Assembly: GCA_963662175.1 (NCBI GenBank)
Contig: OY759221.1
Coordinates: 24,725,027 to 24,789,026 of the forward strand
Direction: 5' to 3'
DNA from: Aradus depressus
Taxonomy: Eukaryota > Arthropoda > Insecta > Hemiptera > Aradidae
DNA: 64,000 nt
The notes beneath the pieces were generated by a model. The model worked only from the letters and a program-made list of their open reading frames with translations. It made no database searches and was not told the origin of the DNA. Both the position numbers and the translations under genes were made by a program. Below, piece after piece: positions 10,146 to 21,285 of this stretch (position 1 is its first letter; every line of letters begins with the position of its first letter).

Positions 10146-10488
10146 GGTTAGGGTTAGGTTTTATGACTCATGCCCGGGCTTTAACTACGAGGTCATATCG
10201 CCTACTACCAGAGCGCTCTTTCTTCACTCTGGTGGACATGAGCTGACTCTTCTGTAGGAGTTCTAAATTTTGCCTACCCTAAATTTTTATTCACCTAGGG
10301 CAGTCTTTAACGAGTACCTAACATCGTACAGGCTCGGGACCATCGCTTAACGTCCCATCCGAAGGAAGACGTGCTTAAGTTTATTCTACCTCCCATATAA
10401 AATAAACTAAGGGCCTCGGTCGGGTTTCGAACCCACGTTTTTGAGCTCAGAAGTCAAGCACGCATACCACTGAGCTACCGGCGCCCCG
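10146..10488 (-). mobile_element. SINE-1, full length
   Basis: Complete antisense copy. It has the tail (GGTTAGGGTTAGG on this strand), body, hairpin and tRNA-like head ending ACCGGCGCCCC. The TSD TTTTGACATGAA (12 bp) lies at 10134-10145 and 10489-10500. B box TTTCGAACCC. The RNA would be transcribed leftward by pol III. It has no coding capacity and depends on a LINE partner. Confidence 0.9.
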
Positions 10489-10568
10489 TTTTGACATGAA
10501 TATATATTCTTCAACATAATTCTCTGCTACAATTTTCATTAGATATCGAGAACCAGTAAATAGTAGTT

Positions 10569-10850
10569 GAGGGCACCGGTAGCTCAGAAGAAGAGCTTGC
10601 CTACTGCGAGTTCAAAAACTTGGCCTAGGCTCGTAGCTGTTTTATCTAGGAGGTGAAGAAACCATGAGCACAACCTCCTTCGGATGAGACGTTAAGTGAT
10701 TATCCCGAGGCTGTACAATGTCAGATGGGAGAATGAACCTGTATATGGAAAATTTAGGACTCCCACAGTCGAGTCGGGCTCATTTACACCAGAGTGACAA
10801 AAGAGCGCTCTGGTAGTAGGCGTTATGAACTCATTGTGTCACAATAACTA
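10569..10850 (+). repeat. SINE-1, diverged copy
   Basis: The head starts GGGCACCGGTAGCTCAG, but the B box is damaged (GAGTTCAAAAACT). The body is recognisable (CTCCTTCGGATGAGACGTTA, AGAGCGCTCTGGTAGTAGG). The CCTAA tail is missing. Confidence 0.75.
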
Positions 10851-11473
10851 ACTCTACTAGTAAGAAAAAAAAATATATTATTATTTTTAGCACCCACTTG
10901 TCCTATTTATCTGATGTGTTGTTTAAACAATTGTTTTTTATTATAATTTTTTTGTAACTTGTGTATTTTTAATAAGGTTATAATTACTAATTAGTCACTT
11001 GTGAATGTTTCTTTCTCACCTTAAACATGATTCATTAATTATTTGAATGATACAAAATTGTTTAAGGTTAGAATGATTAATTATTAGTTGATGATGACAA
11101 GAAATAATGTAGAGGTACGAAGTAGATTGACAACGTCTCTAAGGGCAATGATTTGTTGTTATTATTAGTTAATTTGTTGTCATGTTTATTATTTTTAGGA
11201 TTTCTTTGTAGGATAATGATTACTGTGATTTACAGTTTGCATATGACTGTCACTGTATTATTTTAATTAATAGTTTATAGCAAAGGCCAACACATTGTTT
11301 TGACAAAACATTTTGACTGATTGTGTCGAATGTTATTTCAGAGCATTTTAAGGGCTATCTTTTACCTCTGAGCTACCGTCGCTCTTCTCATCTAATAAAG
11401 AGAAGTTATTAAATATTTATTTTTTTAGCCAATTAATTTTTGCTCCATCGATCATTTCCTGGGTGGTAGCTCT
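10851..11473. other. AT-rich spacer
   Basis: No gene recognised. A 20-bp scrap at 11367-11385 (CCTCTGAGCTACCGTCGC) may be a SINE-1 head relic. Confidence 0.4.
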
Positions 11474-11526
11474 ATATATATATATGTAGGTACCTATATA
11501 TGTACATATAGGTACCTAGATATATG

Positions 11527-11582
<56 letters not shown>

Positions 11583-11600
11583 TTATACATATAATATATA
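11474..11600. repeat. TA microsatellite with a small palindrome
   Basis: An (AT)n run mainly at 11530-11573, preceded by the palindrome around TAGGTACCTATATATGTACA. MITE-E copy 2 begins just after it, which fits an ATAT target. Confidence 0.85.
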
Positions 11601-11601
11601 T

Positions 11602-12093
11602 GCTACGGGTAAAGTTAGATTAACGGTTAAACCTAGGATTACCCGGGTAAACCTAGTAGTACCCGCTGCCGCTTGGTTAAAGTCCGAAATATAATTGAAA
11701 TAGTTCACGTTTTGGGCTTTACCCGGGTAAAGTATATGTTAAAGCTAGAACCTGTACTACTTCAAATATAGGAACGACGGGAGGGGCAGATATATCTTCC
11801 CGCCGGCGGTACGCCGGCAAATACGCCCCCAAATTTTGTAATATTTCGATTTATGTTTGTTCTAGGAATTTATGTACCCAGATGAATGATTATCGCTGTT
11901 AGACAGCTTACAACAATGGAAATTGAGGTGTGGTCGAGCTAATTAATAAGTACCTAATCTTTATAGTGGAACATACGTCCACTAATGGCCTTGTCATTAT
12001 TAGTATACCCAACTTTAACCAAGCGGCAGCGGGTACTACGCAGTTTACCCGGGTAATCCTAGGTTTAACCGTTTATCTAACTTTACCCGTAAC
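11602..12093. mobile_element. MITE-E copy 2
   Basis: A 492-bp inverted relative of 7649-8139 with the same long TIRs and ATAT flanks. The two copies differ at only scattered sites by eye, which indicates recent mobility. Confidence 0.8.
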
Positions 12094-12670
12094 ATATATA
12101 TAACTAAAGTTACTCACTCGTTAATAGTGTTTCGCATACGGTCAGCTATATCCTTTCTGCTCAAGTTACCGAAAGTACGTTGACGACATTTTCTATTCAA
12201 TTGTTAAGTAGAAAACGTTTTTGCTTTTGAGTACGTTTTTTAACAAAGTTTAAACGATCGTGATAAAAGGACAATTAATTAAAAAAAAACTACCCCAAAT
12301 TTGAGGGAACAAACGAATATTCATTTGCTCTTTAAAGTTTTAATTAAAAAATAAACAAAATTAAAGTGAACAGTTTAATATTGAGGTCAAGTAAATACAG
12401 ACTCAAGTCTCACCCTAGTTGTTATTCTCAACAGAAAAAACAAACCACTTTTAAAATGCCGACCTTCAAGATTCATCAATTATAACAATTTTTTTTTTGA
12501 AATCCATTTCTCTGATGTTTTGCGACATCTAGTAATCAGCGTTATTAGAACAATTATCTGATTGCTATACCAGAATATCAGACCCCCCTCTCCATCACCC
12601 TCCTCAATAACCTAACATTATTATAATTTTTTATAACGTTGTATTATGTCTAATAGTTAAATATGTCATG
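12094..12670. other. Unassigned AT-rich spacer
   Basis: Nothing recognised. Confidence 0.4.
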
Positions 12671-12674
12671 GAAT

Positions 12675-13082
12675 AAATGAATTGTATAAGTTGTTACTTT
12701 TTTCTTCAAAACCAATCGACTAATTGTTAAAAATCAATTGTTTACTCATATGAGAGGGGTTTCTGTGTCGATACAAGTTGTCGTCGTATAATTTCGTGTG
12801 AATACATTCATTCTATCGGGGTTATCGTGTCCACAGGACACCACAGTTGTGTAATCTGTCAGAAATTTGAAGTTGAGATTTCACCGAAATTTCGTGTGGT
12901 GTCTTTTCGTCCTATGTCTGTGGACACGATATCCCCAGTAGAATGAATGTATTCACACGAAATTATAGGTACAACTTGTATCGACACAGAGCTCCTCTGA
13001 AGTGAGTCAACAATTGATTTTTAACAATTAGTCGATTGGTTTTGGAGCGAAAAGTTAACGATTTATACAATTCATTTATTCT
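12675..13082. repeat. FB1, short complete palindrome
   Basis: A compact FB1 member. The left arm from GAATAAATGAATTGTATAAG (12672) mirrors the right arm ending TATACAATTCATTTATTC (13081). Inside, TTCGTGTGAATACATTCATT and GTTATCGTGTCCACAG mirror CTGTGGACACGATATCC and GAATGAATGTATTCACACGA. Each arm has a single unit, so this copy shows the palindromic plan most clearly. Confidence 0.8.
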
Positions 13083-13164
13083 GAGATGAATTAATTTATA
13101 TATCATATAATTATTTATCTTGCTAGGAGATAAATGCGAAAACCGTTCTAAAAGAGGGGTGTTA

Positions 13165-13445
13165 TAAGTTTGAAGAAGCCTTTGTCTGTATATGTGTGTG
13201 TGTGTCTGTCTGTTTGTGTGTGACATCGTAGCTCCAAGACGGCTGAACCGATTTCAAAGCGGTTTTTTCGTTTCAAAAGCTGGTATTTACGAGATGGTTC
13301 TTAGCCATGTTTGGTGGAAATCGGGTATCTCTATTACAGATAGAGACTTGGAGTTTGAGCTCAAATGTTTATAAGGCTCAGCTTGAGAAGATTGAACAAA
13401 AAAATGTTTTTATTGTGTCGGGGGTTTTTAAAATTTTTAATTTTA
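13165..13445. repeat. Dispersed GT-rich repeat
   Basis: Begins with TGTGTGTGTGTCTGTCTG and continues GACATCGTAGCTCCAAGACG, then GGCTGAACCGATTTCAAAGC. The style matches widespread arthropod interspersed repeats, but no second copy is present here. Frames on both strands look like chance. Confidence 0.4.
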
Positions 13446-13506
13446 TGTGTTTTTTTTTTTTTAATTGTAAAGCATAGCAACGAATTGTAAAATATCTTTA
13501 TATTAT

Positions 13507-13640
13507 TATATATAAGAGGACTTTCTTATACTAAACACGTTTTTACTAATCACTCTCCTTTCAACAGCCTCCTCTCAAAATACTAGCGTTACTGGGTATG
13601 AGTAAATCACATTCAAATTAACGCTGTACAGTGAATTAAA
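13507..13640. mobile_element. TGTGGCC MITE, partial
   Basis: AGGACTTTCTTATACTAAAC near the left end and TACTGGGTATGAGTAAATCA inside align with the complete MITEs at 44.2 and 50.7 kb. The right half is missing. Confidence 0.55.
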
Positions 13641-13687
13641 ATATGACACATATTTTATTGTTATTATTATTACTAATCACATGTTAG

Positions 13688-13775
13688 TTAGTTATTACGA
13701 CTCATGGCCGGGCTTAAATTACGAGGTCATATCGCCTACTACCAGAGCTCTCTTTCGTCACATATGTGTCCGACT
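13688..13775 (-). repeat. SINE-1 3' fragment
   Basis: Antisense end of the body (GACTCATGGCCGGGC, ATATCGCCTACTACCAGAGC) without head or tail. Confidence 0.7.
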
Positions 13776-14304
13776 CTAAGATTTAATAACTGTTTATATA
13801 TCTGAATTATCAGCTATTTCTCTGACGTATTTTATTACCAATGGCATGGTTTAAAGGAAATAAATACTATTATATTACTGCCGACGTCGGGTTTCAAACA
13901 AGAGCTCATTTAAAAAAATAAATAAAGTTATAAAGAAATATAAATAACGATTTGGTTGACCAAGACCGTTAACCCGCAGGTCAATGGGAATAGGTATGTC
14001 AAATGAATGAATGGTAGTGTTTCATCGAATCTATGAATAAACTTAACGAAATGCGTATCTCCAAAATGTAAACACTGATTATCAACTCAAAATTAATTAG
14101 GTTTTCATCGTGCGCTAAATTTAAGTAAGCTAGTTTGGACAACTGCCCTCAGAATTCTGTTGATGTATTTTTAAATACTTACACAATGAATTGTAACAGT
14201 CTCTGTCTGCCAGTCCAAACAAAACATTTCTTAACCTTCTTTATTACTTATGTACTAATTTATTTTATTAATTTTTTTATGTATTTTAAATGCTTTGATG
14301 TCAT

Positions 14305-14515
14305 ATCTCCAACTACCAGAACGCTCTTTCGTCGCTCTGGTGGACATGAGCTCGACTCTATTGTCCGTGTACGAAATTTTGACTATCTAGGTTTTCTCAC
14401 CCTTGTCTTTAACGAGTACCGGACATCTACAGGCTCGTGACCATCGCTTAACGTCCCATCCGAAAGACGGCGTGCTCAAGGTTTTTTTTCACCTCCCAGA
14501 TAAAAAACCTAAGAA
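14305..14515 (-). repeat. SINE-1 subfamily B, partial
   Basis: Antisense body with the subfamily B hairpin (CTCAAGGTTTTTTTTCACCT ... AAAAAACCT) in place of the TTTATTTTA type. The head is missing. Confidence 0.75.
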
Positions 14516-14696
14516 TCTGATTTTATTTATTTTATATATATGTTTTTTTTTACAAACAGATATTTACAACTGTTAAGTATAAAAATAAATACTACAAGCA
14601 AATATGATAGTAGAGAGATAATGGCAATGTCAAAATGTCAAGAGGGGAGAAATCACCCAGTGGTGACACTCTCTAGTCACTTAGTCTCATTTGTAA

Positions 14697-15110
14697 CTAG
14701 TGACGGTCACTGCTGCTGCTAAGGAGGTCTCTAGGCCATTGACGCTTACGCCGTCGTTGGGGAAGTATGGCAGAATGGAGGGCACGGCCTAGAGGATTAT
14801 TGTGGGAACTAAGAAGGGAAAATGATTTTTTATACTTGGATTTAGCGACTTCGGTGACAAATGGTACGTTAAGATCAGTGTGAAGAGTTTTGTTGGAGTC
14901 GTAATAAGGAGCATTGGCTATTTTAGGAAGGATTTTGGATTGAAAGGATTGGATGCGTAGGAGATTGGAAGTCTTCTCAGAACCCCAGAGTTCAAGTCTG
15001 GATGTCCACATAGGTTTGAGTACTGCCTTGTAGATAAGTTGTTTTTCGAGTATGAAGCCTAGATAGCGGACTTCGTTTTTTATATGTTCGTTATATGTAA
15101 ATTCAAAACC
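14697..15110 (-). pseudogene. Jockey-like LINE ORF2 C-terminal relic
   Basis: The minus strand encodes the end of a LINE reverse transcriptase ORF. The frame reads VRYLGF near 15080, then IYKAVLKPMWTSRLELWG and the thumb/C-terminal motif LLRIQSFQSKIL, and continues NKTLHTDLNVPFV to a basic RRRKRQWPRDLL end. About 50 residues between YLGF and IYKAV are deleted. The endonuclease and the catalytic FADD region are absent. It is nonfunctional. Confidence 0.8.
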
Positions 15111-15114
15111 TTAT

Positions 15115-15265
15115 AGGGACTACACTTATCAATTGTTAGCGGAATCAGCAGACGATCAGGAGAGGGGGATCAGAGGGAGGCCCAAATCAAAAACCATAAT
15201 ATCTCCCTATGTTATGTATCGACACAAAATTTAGATTAGGTTTAAGAAGCGATTTTTTTTGGAGG
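15115..15265. repeat. FB1 fragment
   Basis: Right-arm fragments (AACCATAATATCTCCC, ATGTATCGACACAAAATTTA, TTTGGAGGGAGAGAGAAAAC). Confidence 0.6.
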
Positions 15266-15269
15266 GAGA

Positions 15270-16480
15270 GAGAAAACGTTTTGTAATTACAAATCATCCC
15301 ACATGATGACAAGACATATTTAGCCTTAAGACGTAATGCCAAAACTGTTATTCCTTAAAAAATTATTTATATAAAAAATAGACTACGTCTAAGATTATGT
15401 TCCTTTAAACTACACTTAAATAATATTATGTTATGTAAATTCAAATACAATAGACAACGAACTTATTGTTAAAATGAAGAAAAGACGCGGTATGTGAACT
15501 GATTCATAATGAGATGGAAAATATATACTTGTACATATATATTTTTCATTTTCAGGAACATAGGAAATGTATTTGAATAATAAGATCGTTATTAATAGTT
15601 TTGATTGTTTAAATTAGTTTCTTCAAAATGTGTAATGAAATATTTCCTGAATCTAGTAGACATAACTCAAGGAATTGAAGGTAGTATGAAAAAAAATAAC
15701 ACAACTTTGTTATACTCGTACCAACCACATTTGCACAGATCTCACTCGAAAATTCATACATAAATTTCTATTATTAATCTATTAATATGACAAAAAAATA
15801 TTAATATATTGGTATATTTTTACTTCCCGAGGTATGTGTATAATTATGTGATATGTGGATAATTATGTAATCATCATTTCGTGTGTTTCGACTAATTATG
15901 AAAAAAATATAATATAAAATATCACCGATATTTTTCATAATAAAAATTATTTTGGAACATTGCAGCCACTTGTATTCATATTGATTTTTTTTTTTTTTTT
16001 TTTGACTTATTGATGAGAAAAAAAAATTGTGCAAAAACTAAGTACCCTGGGCCCGAAGTGAGATTTTCCTATTCGTGCGCTGCTTTTCCCAATAAACACT
16101 CAGATATAGATAAGTATTTTGATCCTTTTAATTAATTTTTTTTTTTCAAATTTATTGACAAGAAGAAGAAATCAATATGGATGGCTAAGTTAAAAAGAGA
16201 AAATATATGTTTTTATTGTATTGTAAAAGTCATGGGTCTGCCTTCGAAGTGAGGCCTTGAAATATTGTCATCTGTAGGCTGACCGTTCCGACCTGTTTGT
16301 TACGTCACAAACAGAAAAAAAAAACTTGAGTCAAATCGGAACATGTCCACGCATTAATGAGCCCAGTGTGAGGGAGGGTCTTGTAGCCAGACAGGAGTTA
16401 TATAGGCGATAGACGATAGAACAGAAGGCAAGTGGATATAGGTGTGAAGTGAGTGTATGCATAACCTATAGGGTACCTGT
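15270..16480. other. AT-rich spacer
   Basis: No gene recognised. The short frames here are poly(A)- or poly(T)-driven. Confidence 0.45.
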
Positions 16481-16485
16481 TAGTA

Positions 16486-16905
16486 TCTTTAAGGAGACTA
16501 GTAATGTTATCTGCCTGGTTAGTAACTTCAAGAAGGCTAGCACCATTATATGTCCGGTTAGTAACTTCAACCAAGCCAATAAAGTTATTTTTCCGGTTAG
16601 TAACTTCAAGGAGGTTAGTAACGTTATATGTCCAGTTAGTAATTTCAACCGTACCAATAACGTTATTTGTCCGCTTAGTAATTTCAAGGAGGTTAGTAAC
16701 GTTACCTGTCCGGTTAGTAACTTCAAGAAGGCTAGCAATGTGCATATAGTAACATTATTTGTCGGGTTAGCAACTTGAAGCACGCTAGTAACGTTATCTG
16801 TCGGGTTAGTAACTTCAAACACGCTAGTAACGTTGTCTCTCGGGTTATTAACTTCAAGCACGCTAGTAACGTTATCTGTCCAGTTAGTAATTGTAAGTTA
16901 GATGA
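16486..16905. repeat. 39-bp minisatellite
   Basis: About ten diverged units built on GGTTAGTAACTTCAAGGAGG then TTAGTAACGTTATNTGTCC. The 39-bp period is a multiple of three, so several frames stay open on both strands with a 13-residue period. I read these as repeat artefacts, not proteins. The family recurs at 57.4 kb with a 40-bp unit. Confidence 0.9.
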
Positions 16906-16939
16906 ATCTAGAAATAAGATGACATTTCAATTATTTTGT

Positions 16940-17250
16940 GGATGTAGAGTACTGAGATCTATTGATACAAAACCCCTATACGACAACACCTACTAATTTT
17001 CAGCCGAATCGACTTTAGTGAAGTGGGAGATTAGGGGTGGGCTCAACCCAAAAACCCCAATAAGTGGCAGCAGCTTAAAAGAAAAACTCTATTAATAATG
17101 GCCTATGAAATGAATGTTACGAAACAAAATTTGTTAAGAGGATTCAGAAAGTCCTTATGTCGAAAAACATGAAATTCCGTTAAAAAATTAACATCGTATT
17201 TTTGACCGATTACATAAATTTCATCGTACAACAATTGCGGAAGTAAAATG
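16940..17250. repeat. FB1 fragments
   Basis: GACAACACCTACTAATTTTC, TTCAGCCGAATCGA and GGGCTCAACCCAAAAACCCC, then centre-like GACCGATTACATAAATTTCA. The 108-codon minus frame at 17103-17429 overlaps this and is not credited as a gene. Confidence 0.6.
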
Positions 17251-17259
17251 TTCAGAGGT

Positions 17260-17580
17260 CGAGAAATATTATCTTCAAACCTCATTAAATACCAAAGACA
17301 AAAAAAAAACTGAAGACTAATTTCCAGTAAGTATCCTAAAACTGAACTAATCATCTGAACAAACGTGAAGAAAACAGGATGTGTGCACCTTTGTACCAAG
17401 TAGGTCACCGGAAACAGTGTTTCTCTCACAGCCTTCTTGTATCGGCCTTGTCTTTCAGATGAGTTGCAGAACTACCCAGGATACCCGCTGGAGGCGCCCC
17501 AATTGCGTCTTCTAATTTAATCGGATATTTTCAAAATAGTCACTCTGACTACTTTTTGATGTGTAAACATCTTAGTTCTC
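17260..17580. other. Unassigned spacer
   Basis: Nothing recognised. Confidence 0.35.
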
Positions 17581-17584
17581 GGTA

Positions 17585-18266
17585 GGGGCTATGGATGTAA
17601 AACTATCGATAGTTGACGTTACCGATAGTTTCGATACTATCGATGTTAAACTATCTATACTATACAGTGTTTCGTTGCTTTGAACTGAAAATTTACTATT
17701 CTTATATCGTGCTTTGTTTTTTGAACTGAAAAATGAGACTTAAACGAAAGTCCGATGTGTGGAGTTACTTCGATAAGGATGTGGGTCCAAAAAAACTGGC
17801 GAAATGTCGTTTGTGCAGTGCCGAGTACAGAACTTCCGGGAACACTTCCAATGTGAAGGATCACGTCTTGAGAAATCATCACAGCGATTACAACGGGAAC
17901 GCCTTGTGCACAGCCACAGATACAGAAGAGAATAGAGGTAGTGGAAGTGGAATTCGTTTTTACTTGAGCTCAACAAAAACATAAGAAAGAAACTCCGAGA
18001 GGTACAGGATTGTCTTAAATCGTACTGTTTCCTACATAGCCATTGATTTTCAACCATTCAGCATAGTCGAATTCGTAAAAGAAATATAGGTAGGTACTTA
18101 CATTGTACGACATTTTGTTTATTTGTCTTCCTTAAATTACTTACATGGTACATGTTTGCATATACATTAGCGTAGAGTGACTTAATGTCACTTCTGCTTA
18201 AAAAATTATTTCAATAGTTCTATCAATGGTTTCAAAAACTACAGATACTATCGATATTGACATCGA
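17585..18266 (+). mobile_element. hAT-like derivative carrying a BED exon
   Basis: Imperfect inverted ends contain GATGTAAAACTATCGATAGT on the left and ACTATCGATATTGACATC on the right. Multiple TATCGAT motifs lie subterminally. The interior holds the BED zinc-finger frame at 17733-17984 and no catalytic region. A SINE-1 fragment abuts the right end, and no clean 8-bp TSD was found. Confidence 0.6.
17733..17984 (+). CDS. BED zinc-finger N-terminal exon of a hAT transposase
   Basis: An 83-residue frame with a complete-looking BED finger: W10-x-Y-F near the start, C25-x2-C28 (CRLC), then SNVKDH and H44-x4-H49. BED fingers bind DNA and usually sit at the N-terminus of hAT transposases. The ribonuclease H-like catalytic core and the dimerisation domain are missing, so this protein cannot transpose. 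AG/GTAGTG near 17936 could be a splice donor, which would make the final residues intron read-through. Confidence 0.6.
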   Translation: MRLKRKSDVWSYFDKDVGPKKLAKCRLCSAEYRTSGNTSNVKDHVLRNHHSDYNGNALCTATDTEENRGSGSGIRFYLSSTKT

Positions 18267-18267
18267 G

Positions 18268-18435
18268 AGCGCTCTTTCGTCGCTCTGGTGGACATGAGCC
18301 TGACCTCGACTGGAGTCCTAAATTTTGCCTAATCTACATTTTTATTCACTTTAACGAGAACCTGACATTGCACAAGCTTTGGTACCATCGATTAACGTCC
18401 AACGTCCATCTATTCAAGGTTTTTGGTCACCAAGT
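18268..18435 (-). repeat. SINE-1 subfamily B fragment
   Basis: Antisense body (GAGCGCTCTTTCGTCGCTCT, ACCATCGATTAACGTCC). Head and tail are missing. Confidence 0.7.
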
Positions 18436-18561
18436 TCCAATCACATACACACAAACGGACTGACAAACCAAAAAATAAATGAGAATATAGCAGAGCTATA
18501 AAGAAATATATAATACATATATAGAGTAGTAGAGTTTTGGTAGGAGAGCGAAGACGTAATT

Positions 18562-18862
18562 AGGCTTTTATGACTCATGCCCGGGCTTCAATTACGAGAT
18601 CATATCGCCTACTATCAGAGCTATCTTTCGTCACTCAGGTGGACATGAGCCGATTCTACTGTGGGAGTCCTAAATTTTGCCTACCCTAAATTTTTATTCA
18701 CTTAGGGCAGGGACCATCGCTTAACGTCCCATCCGAAGGACGGCGTGCTTAAGTTTATTTAATTAAATTTATAAAATAAACTAAGGACCTCGCTCGGGTT
18801 TCGAACCCACGTTCTTGAGCTCAGAAGGCAAGCACGCATACCACTGAGCTACCGGCGTCCTC
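18562..18862 (-). mobile_element. SINE-1, near full length
   Basis: Antisense copy with head (GGTTTCGAACCCACG, GAGCTACCGGCGTCC) and a short tail (AGGCTTTTATGACTC on this strand). The TSD AAGACGTAATT (11 bp) lies at 18551-18561 and 18863-18873. The body has a deletion around the TCTTTAACGAG segment. Confidence 0.85.
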
Positions 18863-18879
18863 AAGACGTAATTGATTAA

Positions 18880-19225
18880 TGAATTTTTTAAAAATTCATA
18901 AAGTTATTTTCCAATGTGTTTTAATTCCGTGTTTTTGATTTTTCTGCGTCCTTAAAACTCCCAAATATTTGTCAATACTTTTTTTTTTAATTGCCGTTAT
19001 ACTTCCTCTCAGTTTAGTCTCAGGAAGGAATACTTTAAAAAAACATCCGTGAAAAAAAAAATTTATTAAGGTTACTCAACTGTAATTACTCAAAATAGCA
19101 AATAGACGGACGTACAAAATAGACTTCTTCTTTATTTCCGCAAAAACAGAATTGCGAAATATCTATAATATATTTCTTTCAGATAGCGATCCAATCAGAA
19201 AATCTGGAGCTTTTCTATATTATAT
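18880..19225. other. Unassigned spacer
   Basis: Nothing recognised. Confidence 0.35.
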
Positions 19226-19227
19226 TT

Positions 19228-20001
19228 TCAATTTATCTATAAAATTGAAAATACATTTAATTCGGCGGGTGTACCGCAGGGTTCAGTCTTAGCTCCTTTA
19301 TTATATACAATATACACATCGATATGACACCGCCATCTTAGCTGCTGCTGAACTTCACATACACTCCTCATTTACACTACAACACCATCTCACACAAATT
19401 GAAAACTGGTGCAACACATGGAAAACTTAATACAGAAAAATCACAGCACATCACATTTACACTTCGACGAGAAACATGCCCCCCCGTTTTCATCTACGAC
19501 AAGCCCCTCCCTCAAACTAATACTGTACGATACCTAGGTCTGACATTAGATCGAAGACTGACATGGAACCCTCACACACGTCTCACACGAAACACGCTGA
19601 ACCGTCAACTCAAAATACTCTACGGACTTCTAAATAGACGATCAAAATTAGACATGACACAAAAACGGAACTGTTACACTTACTTACTGAGACCATTATG
19701 GACATACGGATCACAGATATACGGTTCAGCAAAAACATCCAACATCAAACGAATTCAGGCGTTTCAGTCAAAAACCCTCAGACTGATAACACAGTGCCCC
19801 CTATACATAAACAACAGAACACTTCATAACGATCTTATGATACACACAGTACCCGACACAATACAAACTACTTACATAAGTTTTTTTAGAAAACTTTACA
19901 CACATAAAAATCCAGAAATACGTACTTCATCTTCACAACATACCACAAAACCCCCCACGAAGGTTGAAGAGAAGATGGAACCGAATGTTAAAGTAACCTA
20001 G
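19228..20001 (+). pseudogene. Jockey-like LINE reverse transcriptase relic
   Basis: The frame near 19258-19320 reads SAGVPQGSVLAPLLY, the conserved motif before the RT active site. The catalytic FADD is deleted and the sequence resumes with DTAILAAAELHIH. A frameshift near 19428 separates NWCNTWK from the 200-codon frame 19399-20001. That frame carries RYLGLTLDRRLTW, LLRPLWTYGSQIYG and RIQAFQSKTLR, the usual thumb and C-terminal signatures. It is dead because of the lost active site and the frameshift. Confidence 0.85.
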
Positions 20002-20078
20002 ATAATTCTGTATAGGTACTATTTTGTTGGCTTCATATTAAATTTTAGTAAATTTCAACCTTTAGAGGCATGGGTGCC

Positions 20079-20260
20079 AAGGTGGCCATGCGGGCTAGAG
20101 CGTTTGGCTTTAGTCGCATGGTCTCACCATGGTTTGCGGGTTCGAATGCCGTCAGGGAGTGAGTTTTATTTCGTAGATAGAATTCCCTCCTGGGGCCATG
20201 GATGTTGTAAATAATTAGATAACACAATGACCATGGCTAATATGCATCGTACATCAGGAG
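20079..20260 (+). repeat. SINE-2, tRNA-derived
   Basis: A second tRNA-derived SINE. The head is GGCCATGCGGGCTAGAGCGT and the B box is GGGTTCGAATGCC. A hairpin follows at once (GAGTGAGTTTTATTTC ... GATAGAATTCCCTCC). An antisense relative lies at 27747-27878. Its 3' end meets the target site of the hAT element at 20272. Confidence 0.7.
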
Positions 20261-20720
20261 AGGACAATATTTAGGGACGGGTATCGATTAACCGATTAAT
20301 CAGAATAATCGATGTTTTGATAAAATAATCTGTGATTTTGTAATCGATGTCATTAGGGTTTGATTAATCGGATAATCGATGATTATTTAACGATTATTAC
20401 ATTTTTAATTGAAGTTACAACTCATCCGAAAAACAGGAGAACAAAAAAGAAAAATGAATTAATTATAATTCATCCGAAGTGCAACTCGCCTAAAAAAGTG
20501 GGAGGAGACTATCGTATCGACTATCGATACAACACAGTGCCTCTGTGGTGAACTGGTGATAAGTAAAAAGTAACCTTCTAATAGTTCTACTTCTAATTCT
20601 AATTTCTAATCATTTGTGTTTTGTTATTTGTGAGTTGTGATTGAGTGATTGTATTAACTGTTGTTTGTGCGTTCGCTTTGTGCCACCCAGTGTTCTTTTT
20701 TTTTTATTAGTTAAAAGAAA

Positions 20721-21285
20721 ATGCCTCCCAAAAGTGTGGTTTGGCAGCATTTTGAGAAGGAGAATAACCATGCTAAGTGTCGGCATTGTGGAGTTAAAAT
20801 AAAAAACATGTGGGAACACGACCAACTTAAAAAACCATCTGGAGCACAAACATCCCAAAATTGGCCTGAAGAGGCCTGCACAACTGAAAGAGACGGAGGA
20901 GGCTCCTGCAAGTAAAAAAGATAGGTTAGGTTAGGTTAGGTTTTATGACTCATGCCCGGGCTTTAACTACGAGGTCATATCGCCTACTACCAGAGCGCTC
21001 TTTCGTCACTCTGGTGGACATGAACCCGACTCTACTGTGGGAGTCCTAAATTTTGCCTACCCTAAATTTTTATTCACCTAGGGCCAGGGGTCTTTAACGA
21101 GTACCTGACATCGTACAGGCTCGGGACCATCGCTTAACGTCCCATCCGAAGGACGGCGTGCTTAAGTTTATTTTACCTCCCAGATAAAATAAACTAAGGG
21201 CCTCGGTCGGGCTACGAACCCACGACCTTAAGCTCAGAAGTCAAGCACGCATACCAAAGATAGTTTATCTACCACAGTCAGTTAA
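20721..21285 (+). pseudogene. BED zinc-finger exon, frameshifted and SINE-split
   Basis: The frame starts MPPKSVVWQHFEKE and has CRHCG (C-x2-C). One extra A in the A run near 20803 shifts the frame. In the next frame the finger continues TTNLKNHLEHKHP, supplying the histidines, then LKRPAQLKETEEAP. The SINE at 20924-21255 interrupts it. After the SINE it resumes with a short Ser/Thr stretch and a stop near 21283. The exon would have been the DNA-binding N-terminus of a hAT transposase. Confidence 0.75.
20924..21255 (-). mobile_element. SINE-1, 5'-truncated, inside hAT exon
   Basis: The antisense copy starts with four AGGTT repeats, so the sense RNA ends in (CCTAA)n, and lacks the last ~18 bp of the head. 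TSD AAAGATA at 20917-20923 and 21256-21262. It is younger than the hAT insertion. Confidence 0.85.

Noticed and set aside
16398..16996. Several overlapping long ORFs on both strands with a 13-residue period
   Set aside because: They are translations of the 39-bp minisatellite. Openness on both strands follows from the triplet period, not from coding selection.
17103..17429. 108-codon minus ORF with hydrophobic segments
   Set aside because: Overlaps FB1 text in reverse; AT-rich repeat composition, no domain.
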